Of a stretch of DNA of 64,000 nucleotides, positions 30,635-39,217 are shown piece after piece. Every line of letters starts with the position of its first letter. The stretch's first letter is position 1. The position numbers and the translations under genes are program-made. A model generated the notes under the pieces. That model was not told the origin of the DNA. It did no database searches and worked only from the letters and a program-made list of their open reading frames with translations. This DNA is from Arsenophonus sp046530765 (GTDB lineage: Bacteria; Pseudomonadota; Gammaproteobacteria; Enterobacterales; Enterobacteriaceae), in contig JBHEQS010000002.1 of assembly GCA_046530765.1 (NCBI GenBank), positions 166,834 to 230,833 on the forward strand, written 5' to 3'.

Positions 30635-30967
30635 ATGGAAACTATCGCTATACATCGTAAGGCTCGTTCTTCTGCTCAGAAGGTTCGTTTAGTTGTTAAT
30701 CTAATTCGCGGTAAGAAAGTGTCCAAAGCTCTAGAAATTCTAAATTACACAAACAAGAAAGCCGCATCTTTAGTAAAGAAAGTGCTTGAATCTGCTATTG
30801 CCAATGCTGAGCACAACGATGGCGCTGATATTGATGACTTAAAAATTAAGAAAATTTTTGTTAACGAAGGTTCCTCTATGAAACGGATTATGCCTCGTGC
30901 TAAAGGCCGTGCAAATCATATTTTAAAGCGCACCAGTCACATTACTGTGGTTGTGTCCAATAGTTGA
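30635..30967 (+). CDS. rplV: 50S ribosomal protein uL22
   Basis: uL22 has a long hairpin that reaches the exit-tunnel constriction. The 110-aa product is standard length, with the hairpin signature GSSMKRIMPRAKGRAN and the C-terminal SHITVVVS. Its stop lies just before the rpsC ribosome binding site. Confidence 0.97.
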   Translation: METIAIHRKARSSAQKVRLVVNLIRGKKVSKALEILNYTNKKAASLVKKVLESAIANAEHNDGADIDDLKIKKIFVNEGSSMKRIMPRAKGRANHILKRTSHITVVVSNS

Positions 30968-30984
30968 TGCTCTGGAGAATAGTA

Positions 30985-31686
30985 ATGGGTCAGAAAGTAC
31001 ATCCTAATGGTATTCGTTTAGGTATTGTCAAATATTGGAACTCTACTTGGTATGCAAATACGAAAGAATTTGCTGATAACTTAGATAGCGATTTTAAAGT
31101 TCGTCAATATTTAAATAAAAAACTAGCAAGAGCATCTATTTCTCGTATTGTTATAGAACGTCCTGCTAAAAGTATACGCGTAACTATTCACACGGCTAGA
31201 CCTGGTATTGTTATAGGCAAAAAAGGTGAAGATGTCGAGAAATTGCGCAAGATGATATCAGATATTGCTAGTGTTCCAGCACAGGTAAATATTACTGAAA
31301 TACGTAAACCTGAGCTTGATGCTAAATTAGTTGCTGATAGCATTTCATCGCAACTAGAACGTAGAGTTATGTTTCGTCGAGCTGTGAAGCGCGCAATACA
31401 AAATGCCATGCGTTTGGGTGCAAAGGGTATAAAAGTAGAAGTTAGCGGCCGTTTAGGTAGTGCTGAAATTGCACGCACTGAATGGTATCGTGAAGGTCGC
31501 GTACCGTTACACACCTTGCGCGCTGATATAGATTATAACATTGCAGAAGCGCATACAACGTATGGTGTTCTCGGAGTTAAAGTATGGATTTTTAAAGGTG
31601 AGATTTTGGGCGGAATGACTGTTGTTGAAAAAGTAGCTAAACCTACAGTTCAACCAAAAAAGCAGCAACGTAAAGGCCGAAAGTAA
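30985..31686 (+). CDS. rpsC: 30S ribosomal protein uS3
   Basis: uS3 lies at the mRNA entry channel, with helicase activity together with uS4. ATG 30985 gives the standard 233 aa (MGQKVHPNGIRLGI) after TGGAGA; an in-frame ATG at 30964 overlapping rplV adds seven residues without homology. The KH domain keeps the RPGIVIGKKGEDVEKLR GxxG motif, and the entry-channel arginines/lysines in SSQLERRVMFRRAVKRA are kept. Confidence 0.97.
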   Translation: MGQKVHPNGIRLGIVKYWNSTWYANTKEFADNLDSDFKVRQYLNKKLARASISRIVIERPAKSIRVTIHTARPGIVIGKKGEDVEKLRKMISDIASVPAQVNITEIRKPELDAKLVADSISSQLERRVMFRRAVKRAIQNAMRLGAKGIKVEVSGRLGSAEIARTEWYREGRVPLHTLRADIDYNIAEAHTTYGVLGVKVWIFKGEILGGMTVVEKVAKPTVQPKKQQRKGRK

Positions 31687-31698
31687 GGAGAGTCGCTG

Positions 31699-32109
31699 AT
31701 GTTACAACCAAAGCGTACAAAATTTCGTAAAATGCATAAGGGCCGCAATCGTGGTTTGGCTGTTGGTGCTAACATTATTTTCGGTACTTTTGGTTTAAAG
31801 GCAGTAGGGCGCGGACGTCTAACTGCACGTCAAATTGAAGCAGCGCGCCGTGCCATGACACGCGCAATTAAACGACAAGGTAAAATCTGGATTCGTATAT
31901 TCTCAGATAAACCAATTACTCAAAAACCACTTGAGGTACGAATGGGTAAAGGTAAAGGCAATGTAGAATATTGGGTTGCTTTGATTCAACCAGGAAAAGT
32001 TCTTTATGAAATGGGCGGTGTTACAGAAGATCTAGCTCGTGAAGCATTCAAGTTGGCAGCAGCAAAGCTGCCTATTAAAACTATTTTTATAACTAAGGCA
32101 TTGAGCTAA
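31699..32109 (+). CDS. rplP: 50S ribosomal protein uL16
   Basis: uL16 organises the A-site tRNA-binding region and enters late in 50S assembly. The 136-aa product is standard (MLQPKRTKFRKMHKGRNRG, GKGKGNVEYWVA). The Arg hydroxylated by RoxA in E. coli lies in the VRMGKGKG region, which is intact. Its stop codon shares one base with the rpmC start (TAATG). Confidence 0.98.
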   Translation: MLQPKRTKFRKMHKGRNRGLAVGANIIFGTFGLKAVGRGRLTARQIEAARRAMTRAIKRQGKIWIRIFSDKPITQKPLEVRMGKGKGNVEYWVALIQPGKVLYEMGGVTEDLAREAFKLAAAKLPIKTIFITKALS

Positions 32110-32300
32110 TGAAAGCAAAAGATCTGCGCAAAAAAAACGTTAAAGAGTTAAATGATGAACTACTTAATTTGTTGCGTGAACAATTTAATTTGAATATGAA
32201 AAGTACAAATGGACAGTTAAAACAAAATCATTTATTGAAACAATTACGTCGTAATATTGCTCGCATTAAAACTTTATTGACTGAAAAGGCGGCTGCTTAA
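32109..32300 (+). CDS. rpmC: 50S ribosomal protein uL29
   Basis: uL29 is a small two-helix protein at the tunnel exit near uL23. The 63-aa product fits the family (MKAKDLRKKNVKELNDELLNLL, ending in IARIKTLLTEKAAA). It is stitched to both neighbours by TAATG overlaps of one base, so translation of rplP-rpmC-rpsQ is likely coupled. Confidence 0.97.
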   Translation: MKAKDLRKKNVKELNDELLNLLREQFNLNMKSTNGQLKQNHLLKQLRRNIARIKTLLTEKAAA

Positions 32301-32554
32301 TGAATGATAAAATTCATACTTTACAAGGTCGTGTAACTAGCAATAAAATGGAAAAATCTATAGTTGTCGCTATCGAGCGTATAATAAAACATCCTTTGTA
32401 TGGCAAGTTTATTCGACGAACAACAAAATTACATGTGCACGATGAGAGCAATGAATGTAATATCGGTGATTTAGTAGAGATAAGAGAAACACGTCCTTTA
32501 TCTAAGACAAAGGCATGGATAGTGGTTCGAGTTGTAGAAAAAGCCATTATATGA
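32300..32554 (+). CDS. rpsQ: 30S ribosomal protein uS17
   Basis: uS17 is a primary 16S-binding protein. The 84-aa product is standard length (LQGRVTSNKMEKSIVVAIER, KHPLYGKFIRRTTKLHVHDE). Last gene of the S10 operon, followed within 7 nt by the start of a 32-bp perfect hairpin that marks the operon boundary. Confidence 0.97.
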   Translation: MNDKIHTLQGRVTSNKMEKSIVVAIERIIKHPLYGKFIRRTTKLHVHDESNECNIGDLVEIRETRPLSKTKAWIVVRVVEKAII

Positions 32555-32560
32555 TAAAAA

Positions 32561-32629
32561 ATTAATATTTACAGATAAAATAAACGGTCTTTTAGTGAAA
32601 GACCGTTTATTTTATCTGTAAATATTAAT
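32561..32629. terminator. S10/spc boundary hairpin, 32-bp perfect stem
   Basis: Arms 32561-32592 and 32598-32629 are exact complements, with a TAGTG loop and the GC-richer core ACGGTCTTT/AAAGACCGT at the tip. It sits exactly where the E. coli S10 operon ends and the spc operon begins. The core resembles an intrinsic terminator; the outer 20 pairs are far longer than termination needs. Confidence 0.8.
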
Positions 32630-32735
32630 AATTTAGTGTTATAGTTTTAAAACTTAATCTATTTCTAATTATGTTATCTTTCCTAATTTATGCCAGGAAA
32701 GACTTTCTGCTAGTTTATATTTATCGGAGCGCCAA

Positions 32736-33107
32736 ATGATTCAAGAACAGACAGTACTAAGTGTAGCCGACAACTCAGGAGCGCGGCATGTAATGTGTAT
32801 CAAAGTTCTAGGTGGATCTCATCGACGATACGCAGATATAGGTGATATCATTAAAGTTACAGTTAAAGAAGCAAGCCCGCGAGGTAAAGTAAAAAAAAGT
32901 GATATTCTGAAAGCAGTAGTTGTTCGCACAAAGAATGGTGTTCGTCGCGCTGACGGTTCTGTTATTCGTTTCGATAATAATGCTTGTGTGTTGTTAAATA
33001 ATGCAAATGAGCAAGTTATTGGTACTCGAATTTTCGGACCAGTTACTCGTGAACTTCGTACTGAGAAGTTCATGAAAATTATTTCTCTAGCACCAGAGGT
33101 GCTATAA
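32736..33107 (+). CDS. rplN: 50S ribosomal protein uL14
   Basis: uL14 forms intersubunit bridges and binds RsfS. The 123-aa product is standard (MIQEQTVLSVADNSGARHVMCIKVLGG). GGAG lies 9 nt before the ATG. It heads the spc operon, and the 105 nt between the S10 hairpin and this start should hold the spc promoter; I see TA-rich candidates but none that I would assign. Confidence 0.97.
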   Translation: MIQEQTVLSVADNSGARHVMCIKVLGGSHRRYADIGDIIKVTVKEASPRGKVKKSDILKAVVVRTKNGVRRADGSVIRFDNNACVLLNNANEQVIGTRIFGPVTRELRTEKFMKIISLAPEVL

Positions 33108-33122
33108 GAAGGAGCACGCATA

Positions 33123-33437
33123 ATGGCAATTAAAATCCGTAGCAATGACGAAATTATCGTATTAGCTGGCAGAGATAAGGGAAAGCGAGGCAAGGTAAAA
33201 CAGGTTCTTTCTTCAGGTAAGTTAATTATTGAAGGGATTAATTTAGTTAAGAAACATCAGAAACCTGTCCCGTCTCTTAATCAACAAGGTGGCATTGTTG
33301 AAAAAGAAGCATCAATTGACTCTTCTAATGTTGCAATTTTTAATGTGATAACTGGTAAGGCTAATCGAGTTGGTTTTAGAATTGAAGATGGTAAAAAATT
33401 GCGTTTTTTTAAATCTAATAATGAAATTATTAAGTAA
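33123..33437 (+). CDS. rplX: 50S ribosomal protein uL24
   Basis: uL24 starts 50S assembly and lies at the tunnel exit. The 104-aa product keeps the KOW motif (DEIIVLAGRDKGKRGKVKQVL) and the loop VKKHQKPVPSLNQQGGIVEKEA. GAAGGAGC precedes the ATG. It lies 15 nt after rplN and 15 nt before rplE. Confidence 0.97.
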   Translation: MAIKIRSNDEIIVLAGRDKGKRGKVKQVLSSGKLIIEGINLVKKHQKPVPSLNQQGGIVEKEASIDSSNVAIFNVITGKANRVGFRIEDGKKLRFFKSNNEIIK

Positions 33438-33452
33438 TTTTCGGAGTATACC

Positions 33453-33992
33453 ATGGCACCAATGCATGATTACTACAAAAATGAGGTAATGCATAAACTA
33501 ATGAATAAGTTTGGCTACAATTCTGTTATGCAAGTCCCTCAGCTTAAGAAGATTACACTGAATATGTGTGTTGGCGGATCTATTACTGATAAAAAGGCAC
33601 TTGATAATGCAGTTTCTGATTTGTCGGCAATAACAGGGCAAAAGCCATTTATTACTAAAGCCCGCAAATCTATTGCAGGATTCAAAATACGTCAGGGGCA
33701 AGAAATTGGATGCAAAGTAACAATGCGTGGTGATCGTATGTGGGAATTTTTTGAGCGACTTATTTTTATTGTTGTTCCTCGCATACGTGATTTTCGTGGT
33801 TTATCCAGTAAATCATTTGATGGACATGGCAACTACAGCATGGGTGTTCGCGAACAAATAATTTTTCCAGAAATTGATTATGATAAGGTAGATCGTATAC
33901 GAGGTTTAGATATTACTATTACTACTACTGCGAAATCAGATGATAAAGGTCTTGCATTATTAATGGCATTTAATTTTCCGTTTCGCAAGTAA
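33453..33992 (+). CDS. rplE: 50S ribosomal protein uL5
   Basis: uL5 binds 5S rRNA and contacts P-site tRNA. The 179-aa product is standard length (MHDYYKNEVMHKLMNKFGYNS, TKARKSIAGFKIRQGQEIGCKVT, FRGLSSKSFDGHGNYSMG). In E. coli the translational repressor uS8 binds mRNA near this start; the target hairpin was not verified here. CGGAG precedes the ATG. Confidence 0.98.
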   Translation: MAPMHDYYKNEVMHKLMNKFGYNSVMQVPQLKKITLNMCVGGSITDKKALDNAVSDLSAITGQKPFITKARKSIAGFKIRQGQEIGCKVTMRGDRMWEFFERLIFIVVPRIRDFRGLSSKSFDGHGNYSMGVREQIIFPEIDYDKVDRIRGLDITITTTAKSDDKGLALLMAFNFPFRK

Positions 33993-34004
33993 GGAAGTAT
34001 ATTC

Positions 34005-34310
34005 ATGGCTAAGCAATCAATGAAAGCCCGTGATGTAAAGCGTGCAAAATTAGTTGAAAAATTCTTCAAAAAACGAATAGAGTTAAAAACTATTATTTCT
34101 AATTTAAATACATCTGATGAAGATCGTTGGGATGCTGTTCTTAAGCTACAAATGTTACCACGTGATTCAAGTCCTTCTCGTCGGCGAAATCGGTGTCGTC
34201 AAACTGGACGATCGCACGGTTTTTTGCGAAAATTTGGTCTAAGTCGAATTAAAGTTCGCGAGTCAGCTATGCGTGGCGAAATCCCAGGACTTAAAAAAGC
34301 TAGCTGGTAA
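34005..34310 (+). CDS. rpsN: 30S ribosomal protein uS14
   Basis: uS14 is a head protein. The 101-aa product is the long, zinc-free form typical of Enterobacterales: the cysteine pairs of the zinc-binding form are absent, and it ends with RNRCRQTGRSHGFLRKFGLSR and PGLKKASW. AAGGAAG precedes the ATG. Confidence 0.97.
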   Translation: MAKQSMKARDVKRAKLVEKFFKKRIELKTIISNLNTSDEDRWDAVLKLQMLPRDSSPSRRRNRCRQTGRSHGFLRKFGLSRIKVRESAMRGEIPGLKKASW

Positions 34311-34342
34311 TTCTAGGTAATTGAATCATTGGAGAAAAATAA

Positions 34343-34735
34343 ATGAGCATGCAAGATCCAATCGCTGATATGCTAACCCGCATTCGTAACGGTCAGAGTG
34401 CCAATAAAATTGTTATAAATATACCTTCTAGCAAGATAAAAATAGCAATTGCTAAAGTACTCAAGAAAGAAGGTTATATTGAAAATTATAAAATTGTTGA
34501 AAATATTAAACCAATATTAGAAGTTACATTGAAATATTTTAAAGGTAAAGCTGCTGTAGAAAGCATTCAGCGAATAAGCCGCCCAAGTTTGCGTATTTAT
34601 AAGAAAAAAGATAAACTACCAAAAGTGATGGCTGGCTTGGGAATTGCTATAATTTCTACTTCTAAAGGTATCATGACTGATAATTCAGCTCGCCAAGAAA
34701 GTTTAGGTGGTGAAATTATATGCTACGTAGCTTAA
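34343..34735 (+). CDS. rpsH: 30S ribosomal protein uS8
   Basis: uS8 binds helix 21 of 16S rRNA and, in E. coli, represses the spc operon. The 130-aa product is standard (MQDPIADMLTRIRNGQSANK, SSKIKIAIAKVLKKEGYI, STSKGIMTDNSARQESLGGEIICYVA in order). A TGGAG site precedes the ATG. Confidence 0.97.
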   Translation: MSMQDPIADMLTRIRNGQSANKIVINIPSSKIKIAIAKVLKKEGYIENYKIVENIKPILEVTLKYFKGKAAVESIQRISRPSLRIYKKKDKLPKVMAGLGIAIISTSKGIMTDNSARQESLGGEIICYVA

Positions 34736-34749
34736 TTTAGGAGAAAAGA

Positions 34750-35283
34750 ATGTCTCGTGTGGCAAAATCACCTCTTAGTGTTCCTTCTGATGTAGAAGTT
34801 AAACTTAATGGTCAATATATAGTAATTAAAGGTAAAAATGGAAAACTTAGTCGTACAATTCATAGATCTGTTACGATTAAATATATTAATAACCAATTAA
34901 CGTTTGGACCACGAGATGATTTTTATGATTCGTGGACTCAGGCAGGTACTGCTCGTTCTTTGTTAAATGCAATGATCATTGGTGTTACTGAAGGCTTTAG
35001 AAAAAAACTTAATCTTGTTGGAATCGGCTATCGTGTGGCTATTAAAGATAACATTCTAAGTTTATCTTTAGGCTTCTCTCACATTATAGAGCACAAGTTA
35101 CCACAAGGTATTAGTGCACAATGCCCATCGCAAACTGAAATTCTGTTAGAAGGTCTAGATAAGCAAGCAGTTGGACAAGTTGCAGCAGAATTGCGTTCTT
35201 ACCGCATTCCTGAACCTTATAAAGGAAAAGGTATTCATTATGATGATGAGATCGTGCGTATTAAAGAGGCAAAAAAGAAGTAG
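34750..35283 (+). CDS. rplF: 50S ribosomal protein uL6
   Basis: uL6 lies near the sarcin-ricin loop and the stalk base. The 177-aa product is standard length with two related alpha/beta domains; the C-terminal signature RSYRIPEPYKGKGIHY is intact. AGGAG precedes the ATG. It lies 14 nt after rpsH and 8 nt before rplR. Confidence 0.97.
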   Translation: MSRVAKSPLSVPSDVEVKLNGQYIVIKGKNGKLSRTIHRSVTIKYINNQLTFGPRDDFYDSWTQAGTARSLLNAMIIGVTEGFRKKLNLVGIGYRVAIKDNILSLSLGFSHIIEHKLPQGISAQCPSQTEILLEGLDKQAVGQVAAELRSYRIPEPYKGKGIHYDDEIVRIKEAKKK

Positions 35284-35291
35284 GTAACAAT

Positions 35292-35645
35292 ATGGATAAA
35301 AAAATAGCACGCATTCGTCGAGCAACTCGCTTACGACGAAAACTACATGAACTTGGAGTAACCCGTTTAGTGGTACACCGAACTTCTCGTCATATTTATG
35401 CGCAAGTTATTGCACCAAATGGTTTTGAAACATTAGTAGTCGCCTCTACTATAGAAAAAACTATTAATAAACAAGTAAAGTATACAGGAAATAAAGAAGC
35501 TGCAGAAGTAGTTGGAAAATTAATAGCTGAGCGCGCATTAGAAAAAGGCATCAAAGAAGTTGCTCTTGATCGTTCTGGTTTTAAATATCATGGTAGAGTT
35601 ATGGCACTGGCAAATGCTGCAAGAGATGGCGGACTTAAGTTTTAA
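35292..35645 (+). CDS. rplR: 50S ribosomal protein uL18
   Basis: uL18 binds 5S rRNA. The 117-aa product matches the family (RIRRATRLRRKLHELGVTRLVVHRTSRHIYAQVI at the start in sequence, GFKYHGRVMALANAARDGGLKF at the end). The basic N-terminal tail is present. It lies 8 nt after rplF. Confidence 0.97.
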   Translation: MDKKIARIRRATRLRRKLHELGVTRLVVHRTSRHIYAQVIAPNGFETLVVASTIEKTINKQVKYTGNKEAAEVVGKLIAERALEKGIKEVALDRSGFKYHGRVMALANAARDGGLKF

Positions 35646-35659
35646 GACAGGAGTATAAA

Positions 35660-36160
35660 ATGGCTAACATCGAAAAACAAGTTTGCGATATGCAAGAAAA
35701 GCTTATTGCAGTAAATCGTGTAGCTAAAACTGTTAAAGGTGGTCGTATTTTTAGCTTTACTGCACTAACTGTTGTAGGTGATGGTAATGGTCGTGTTGGT
35801 TTTGGTTATGGAAAGGCACGAGAAGTTCCGGCAGCAATACAGAAATCGATGGAAAACGCCAGACACAATATGAAAAACGTAGCTCTCAATAATGGTACTT
35901 TATATCACCCTGTAAAAGGTTCTCACACTGGTTCTCGCGTATTTATGCAGCCAGCACATGAAGGTACTGGGATTATAGCAGGAGGTGCAATGCGCGCTGT
36001 ATTAGATGTAGCTGGTGTACGTAATGTATTAGCTAAAACATATGGCTCAACTAATCCAATTAATGTTGTTCGTGCAACACTTGATGCTTTAGACAGCATG
36101 AGTTCTCCTGAAATGATTGCAGCTAAGCGTAATAAATCAGTTGAAGAAATTTTGTGTTAA
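35660..36160 (+). CDS. rpsE: 30S ribosomal protein uS5
   Basis: uS5 affects decoding fidelity and lines the mRNA channel. The 166-aa product is standard: VKGGRIFSFTALTVVGDG, GRVGFGYGKAREVPAAIQK, GAMRAVLDVAGVRNVLAK. AGGAG precedes the ATG. Its stop lies 11 nt before rpmD. Confidence 0.98.
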   Translation: MANIEKQVCDMQEKLIAVNRVAKTVKGGRIFSFTALTVVGDGNGRVGFGYGKAREVPAAIQKSMENARHNMKNVALNNGTLYHPVKGSHTGSRVFMQPAHEGTGIIAGGAMRAVLDVAGVRNVLAKTYGSTNPINVVRATLDALDSMSSPEMIAAKRNKSVEEILC

Positions 36161-36171
36161 AGAAGGATATA

Positions 36172-36351
36172 ATGTCTAAGATTATTAAAATTACACAAAT
36201 ACGCAGCTCTATTGGTCGATTACCAAAACATAAGGCGACACTGATTGGTTTAGGTTTACGTAGAATAGGACACACCGTAGAGCGTGAAGATACTCCAGCA
36301 ATCCGAGGCATGATTAATTTAATTTCTTACATGCTTGAAATTGAGGAGTAA
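36172..36351 (+). CDS. rpmD: 50S ribosomal protein uL30
   Basis: uL30 is a small protein of the 50S body. ATG 36172 gives the standard 59 aa (MSKIIKITQIRSSIGRLPKH) after AGAAGGA; a longer frame from 36154 overlaps rpsE and lacks homology. It ends 3 nt before rplO, so coupling is likely. Confidence 0.96.
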   Translation: MSKIIKITQIRSSIGRLPKHKATLIGLGLRRIGHTVEREDTPAIRGMINLISYMLEIEE

Positions 36352-36354
36352 TAT

Positions 36355-36789
36355 ATGTACCTGAATACTCTATCTCCATCTAAAGGTTCTAAACATACAT
36401 CTAAACGTGTAGGTCGTGGTATTGGTTCAGGTTTAGGTAAAACGGCTGGGCGCGGACATAAAGGACAGAAGTCTCGCTCTGGTTGTAGTTTGCGTCGTAA
36501 TTTTGAAGGCGGTCAAACGCCTTTGCATCGTCGTTTGCCAAAATTTGGATTTACTTCACGTAAAGCAATGATTACTTCAGAAGTTCGTTTATCAGACTTT
36601 ACTAAAGTTGAAGGCGATATAATTGATATGAATACACTTAAAGCTGCTAATATAATTGGAGTAAAAATAGAATATGCGAAAATTATTCTTTCTGGTAAAG
36701 TTAATCATCCAGTTATTGTACGTGGGATTCGCGTAACAAAAGGCGCGCGAAGTGCAATTGAATCTGCGCATGGCAAAATTGAGGAATAA
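36355..36789 (+). CDS. rplO: 50S ribosomal protein uL15
   Basis: uL15 is a late-assembling 50S protein with a long basic N-terminal extension. The 144-aa product is standard (KHTSKRVGRGIGSGLGKTAG, EGGQTPLHRRLPKFGF). GAGG precedes the ATG. It sits 7 nt before secY. Confidence 0.97.
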   Translation: MYLNTLSPSKGSKHTSKRVGRGIGSGLGKTAGRGHKGQKSRSGCSLRRNFEGGQTPLHRRLPKFGFTSRKAMITSEVRLSDFTKVEGDIIDMNTLKAANIIGVKIEYAKIILSGKVNHPVIVRGIRVTKGARSAIESAHGKIEE

Positions 36790-36796
36790 GTTATAA

Positions 36797-38122
36797 ATGA
36801 CGAATCAACTAGGTTTATATTTTCAAAGTGCTAAAAGTGGCATAGGAGAACTTAAACGTAGGTTTTTGTTTGTTATTGGCGCGCTTATTGTTTTCCGTAT
36901 TGGTTCCTTTATACCAATTCCTGGAATTGATATCAGCGTTCTTGCTAAATGGCTTGAAAATGGAAGAGGCACAATAATTGAAATGTTTAATATGTTTTCT
37001 GGTGGTGCACTTAGTCGGGCTTCTATTTTTGCATTGGGTATTATGCCATATATTTCAGCATCAATTATTGTCCAACTATTGACTGTACTTAATGCACGAT
37101 TATCAGAAATTAAGAAGGAAGGTGAAGCTGGTCGTCGCAAGATCAATAAGTATACGCGCTATGGTACTTTAGCATTATCTACATTCCAATCTATTGGCAT
37201 TGCAACAGGTTTGCCAAAAATACTTGGAATGCAGGGACTGATAATCAACCCTGGATTTCCATTTTATTTTACAGCTGTTGTTAGTTTAGTAACAGGAACA
37301 ATGTTTTTAATGTGGGTAGGCGAACAGATTACAGAAAGAGGCATAGGAAATGGTATCTCAATAATTATATTTGCAGGCATAGTTGTTGGTCTTCCACAAG
37401 CTATCGGTCACACTATTGAAAAAGCTAGACAAGGTGATTTACACTTCCTTTTATTATTATTGATTGTAGTTTTAGTATTTAGTGTGACTTATTTTGTTGT
37501 TTTCATGGAACGAGCTCAGCGTCGAATAATTGTTAACTATGCAAAACATCAACACGGTCGCCGAGTTTATGCTGCGCAAAGCACACATTTGCCATTAAAA
37601 GTAAATATGGCAGGTGTTATTCCTGCAATTTTTGCCTCAAGTATAATATTATTTCCAGGCACAATAGTTTCTTGGTTTAGCGATGGAACAGGTTGGGGTT
37701 GGCTTATAACTATTTCAACATATTTACAGCCAGGACAGACACTTTATATTTTACTTTATGCATCAGCAATAATCTTCTTCTGTTTTTTTTATACTGCATT
37801 AATTTTTAATCCAAGAGAAACAGCAGATAACTTAAAGAAGTCAGGTGTATTTGTACCAGGAATTCGTCCAGGAGAACAAACTGCTAAATATATTGATAAA
37901 GTAATGACACGCTTAACATTAGCAGGTGCGCTGTATATTACTTTTATTTGTTTAATTCCAGAGTTTATGCGTGACGCAATGGGGGTACCATTTTATTTTG
38001 GTGGCACTTCACTTCTAATTGTTGTTGTTGTTATTATGGATTTCATGGCGCAAGTGCAAACTATTATGATGTCTAGTAAATATGAGTCTGTATTAAAAAA
38101 AGCAAATCTTAAAGGCAAATAA
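36797..38122 (+). CDS. secY: Preprotein translocase channel SecY
   Basis: SecY is the protein-conducting channel of the inner membrane. The 441-aa product is full length with ten predicted transmembrane helices. Conserved regions include GSFIPIPGID at TM1, GIMPYISASII at TM2, the cytosolic loop MERAQRRIIVNYAKHQHGRR, VNMAGVIPAIFASS at TM7 and FNPRETADNLKKSG in the SecA-binding loop. Together with secG it shows a working Sec pathway; secE is not in this window. Confidence 0.98.
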   Translation: MTNQLGLYFQSAKSGIGELKRRFLFVIGALIVFRIGSFIPIPGIDISVLAKWLENGRGTIIEMFNMFSGGALSRASIFALGIMPYISASIIVQLLTVLNARLSEIKKEGEAGRRKINKYTRYGTLALSTFQSIGIATGLPKILGMQGLIINPGFPFYFTAVVSLVTGTMFLMWVGEQITERGIGNGISIIIFAGIVVGLPQAIGHTIEKARQGDLHFLLLLLIVVLVFSVTYFVVFMERAQRRIIVNYAKHQHGRRVYAAQSTHLPLKVNMAGVIPAIFASSIILFPGTIVSWFSDGTGWGWLITISTYLQPGQTLYILLYASAIIFFCFFYTALIFNPRETADNLKKSGVFVPGIRPGEQTAKYIDKVMTRLTLAGALYITFICLIPEFMRDAMGVPFYFGGTSLLIVVVVIMDFMAQVQTIMMSSKYESVLKKANLKGK

Positions 38123-38161
38123 TTTAATTTAAGATTTTATTTATTAGTTACGGAGAGTAAA

Positions 38162-38278
38162 ATGAAAGTTCGTGCTTCAATAAAAAAATTATGTCATAAC
38201 TGTAAAGTTATTAAACGCAATGGTAGTATTTGTATTATTTGTATAGATGAACCAAGACATAAACAACGTCAAGGTTAA
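38162..38278 (+). CDS. rpmJ: 50S ribosomal protein bL36
   Basis: bL36 is the smallest 50S protein. The 38-codon frame ATG 38162 to TAA 38278 reads MKVRASIKKLCHNCKVIKRN at the start and KHKQRQG at the end, matching E. coli RpmJ. The zinc ligands Cys11, Cys14, Cys27 and His33 are all present, so this is the zinc-binding paralogue. CGGAG precedes the ATG. It is the last spc operon gene. Confidence 0.96.
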   Translation: MKVRASIKKLCHNCKVIKRNGSICIICIDEPRHKQRQG

Positions 38279-38421
38279 AAATATTTTTTCTTTCAAAATT
38301 AAATTTTGCTGGCTAATTTGATCAGTTAAACGTTTTATTACTAAATAGATGTATAACTATTTAATTATCCTAAAATTGGATTTTTAGTCAGTTATATAAT
38401 ATTTAACTTTAGGAGTGCATA

Positions 38422-38778
38422 GTGGCCCGTATAGCAGGCATTAACATTCCTGATCATAAACATACCGTAATAGCATTAAGGTCGATTTACGGAATTGGTA
38501 AAACTCGCTCACAGTTAATTTGCACAGCAAGCGGTATTCCTAATAATGTTAAGATCAGTGAGTTGTCTGAAGAAAAAATCGATAAGTTACGTGAAGAAGT
38601 TGCTAAATATATTGTTGAAGGTGATTTGCGTCGTAAAGTTACTCTGAACATTAAGCGTCTGATAGATCTTGGGTGTTATCGTGGTTTGCGGCATCGACGC
38701 GGTCTTCCTGTTCGCGGTCAGCGAACAAAGACAAATGCACGCACTCGCAAGGGCCCGCGTAGTTTGATTAAGAAATAA
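38422..38778 (+). CDS. rpsM: 30S ribosomal protein uS13
   Basis: uS13 is a head protein that contacts the 50S and P-site tRNA. The 118-aa product is standard. It starts with GTG, as in E. coli, after TAGGAG. The 143-nt spacer upstream corresponds to the alpha-operon leader, where uS4 binds a pseudoknot around the GTG in E. coli; the same rare start codon hints that this control may persist, but I did not verify the fold. Confidence 0.97.
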   Translation: MARIAGINIPDHKHTVIALRSIYGIGKTRSQLICTASGIPNNVKISELSEEKIDKLREEVAKYIVEGDLRRKVTLNIKRLIDLGCYRGLRHRRGLPVRGQRTKTNARTRKGPRSLIKK

Positions 38779-38793
38779 GACGGAGTATTAATA

Positions 38794-39183
38794 ATGATAA
38801 AAGCACACATTCGTACACGTAAGCGAGTAAAAAAACAAATTTTAGATGGTGTGGCTCATATTCATGCTTCCTTTAATAATACAATTGTTACTATTACTGA
38901 TCGTCATGGTAATGCATTAGGTTGGGCAACCTCTGGCGGTTCTGGTTTTAGGGGTTCTCGTAAGTCTACTCCGTTTGCAGCGCAAGTTGCAGCAGAGCGT
39001 TGTGCAGAAGCAGTAAAAGAGTATGGAATAAAAAATTTAGAGGTAATGGTAAAGGGACCTGGTCCTGGACGCGAATCAACTATCCGTGCATTAAATGCCG
39101 CTGGTTTTCGAATTACTAACATCACTGATGTGACTCCTATTCCTCATAACGGTTGTCGTCCACCAAAGAAACGCTGTGTTTAA
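38794..39183 (+). CDS. rpsK: 30S ribosomal protein uS11
   Basis: uS11 lies in the 30S platform. The 129-aa product is standard (GVAHIHASFNNTIVTITDRH, SGGSGFRGSRKSTPFAAQVA, PIPHNGCRPPKKRCV). The Asn-Gly that is often converted to isoAsp in E. coli is in PHNGCRP. CGGAG precedes the ATG. Confidence 0.98.
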   Translation: MIKAHIRTRKRVKKQILDGVAHIHASFNNTIVTITDRHGNALGWATSGGSGFRGSRKSTPFAAQVAAERCAEAVKEYGIKNLEVMVKGPGPGRESTIRALNAAGFRITNITDVTPIPHNGCRPPKKRCV

Positions 39184-39217
39184 TTATGCTTCGTTTTAAT
39201 GTCTCTGGAGAAAGAAA

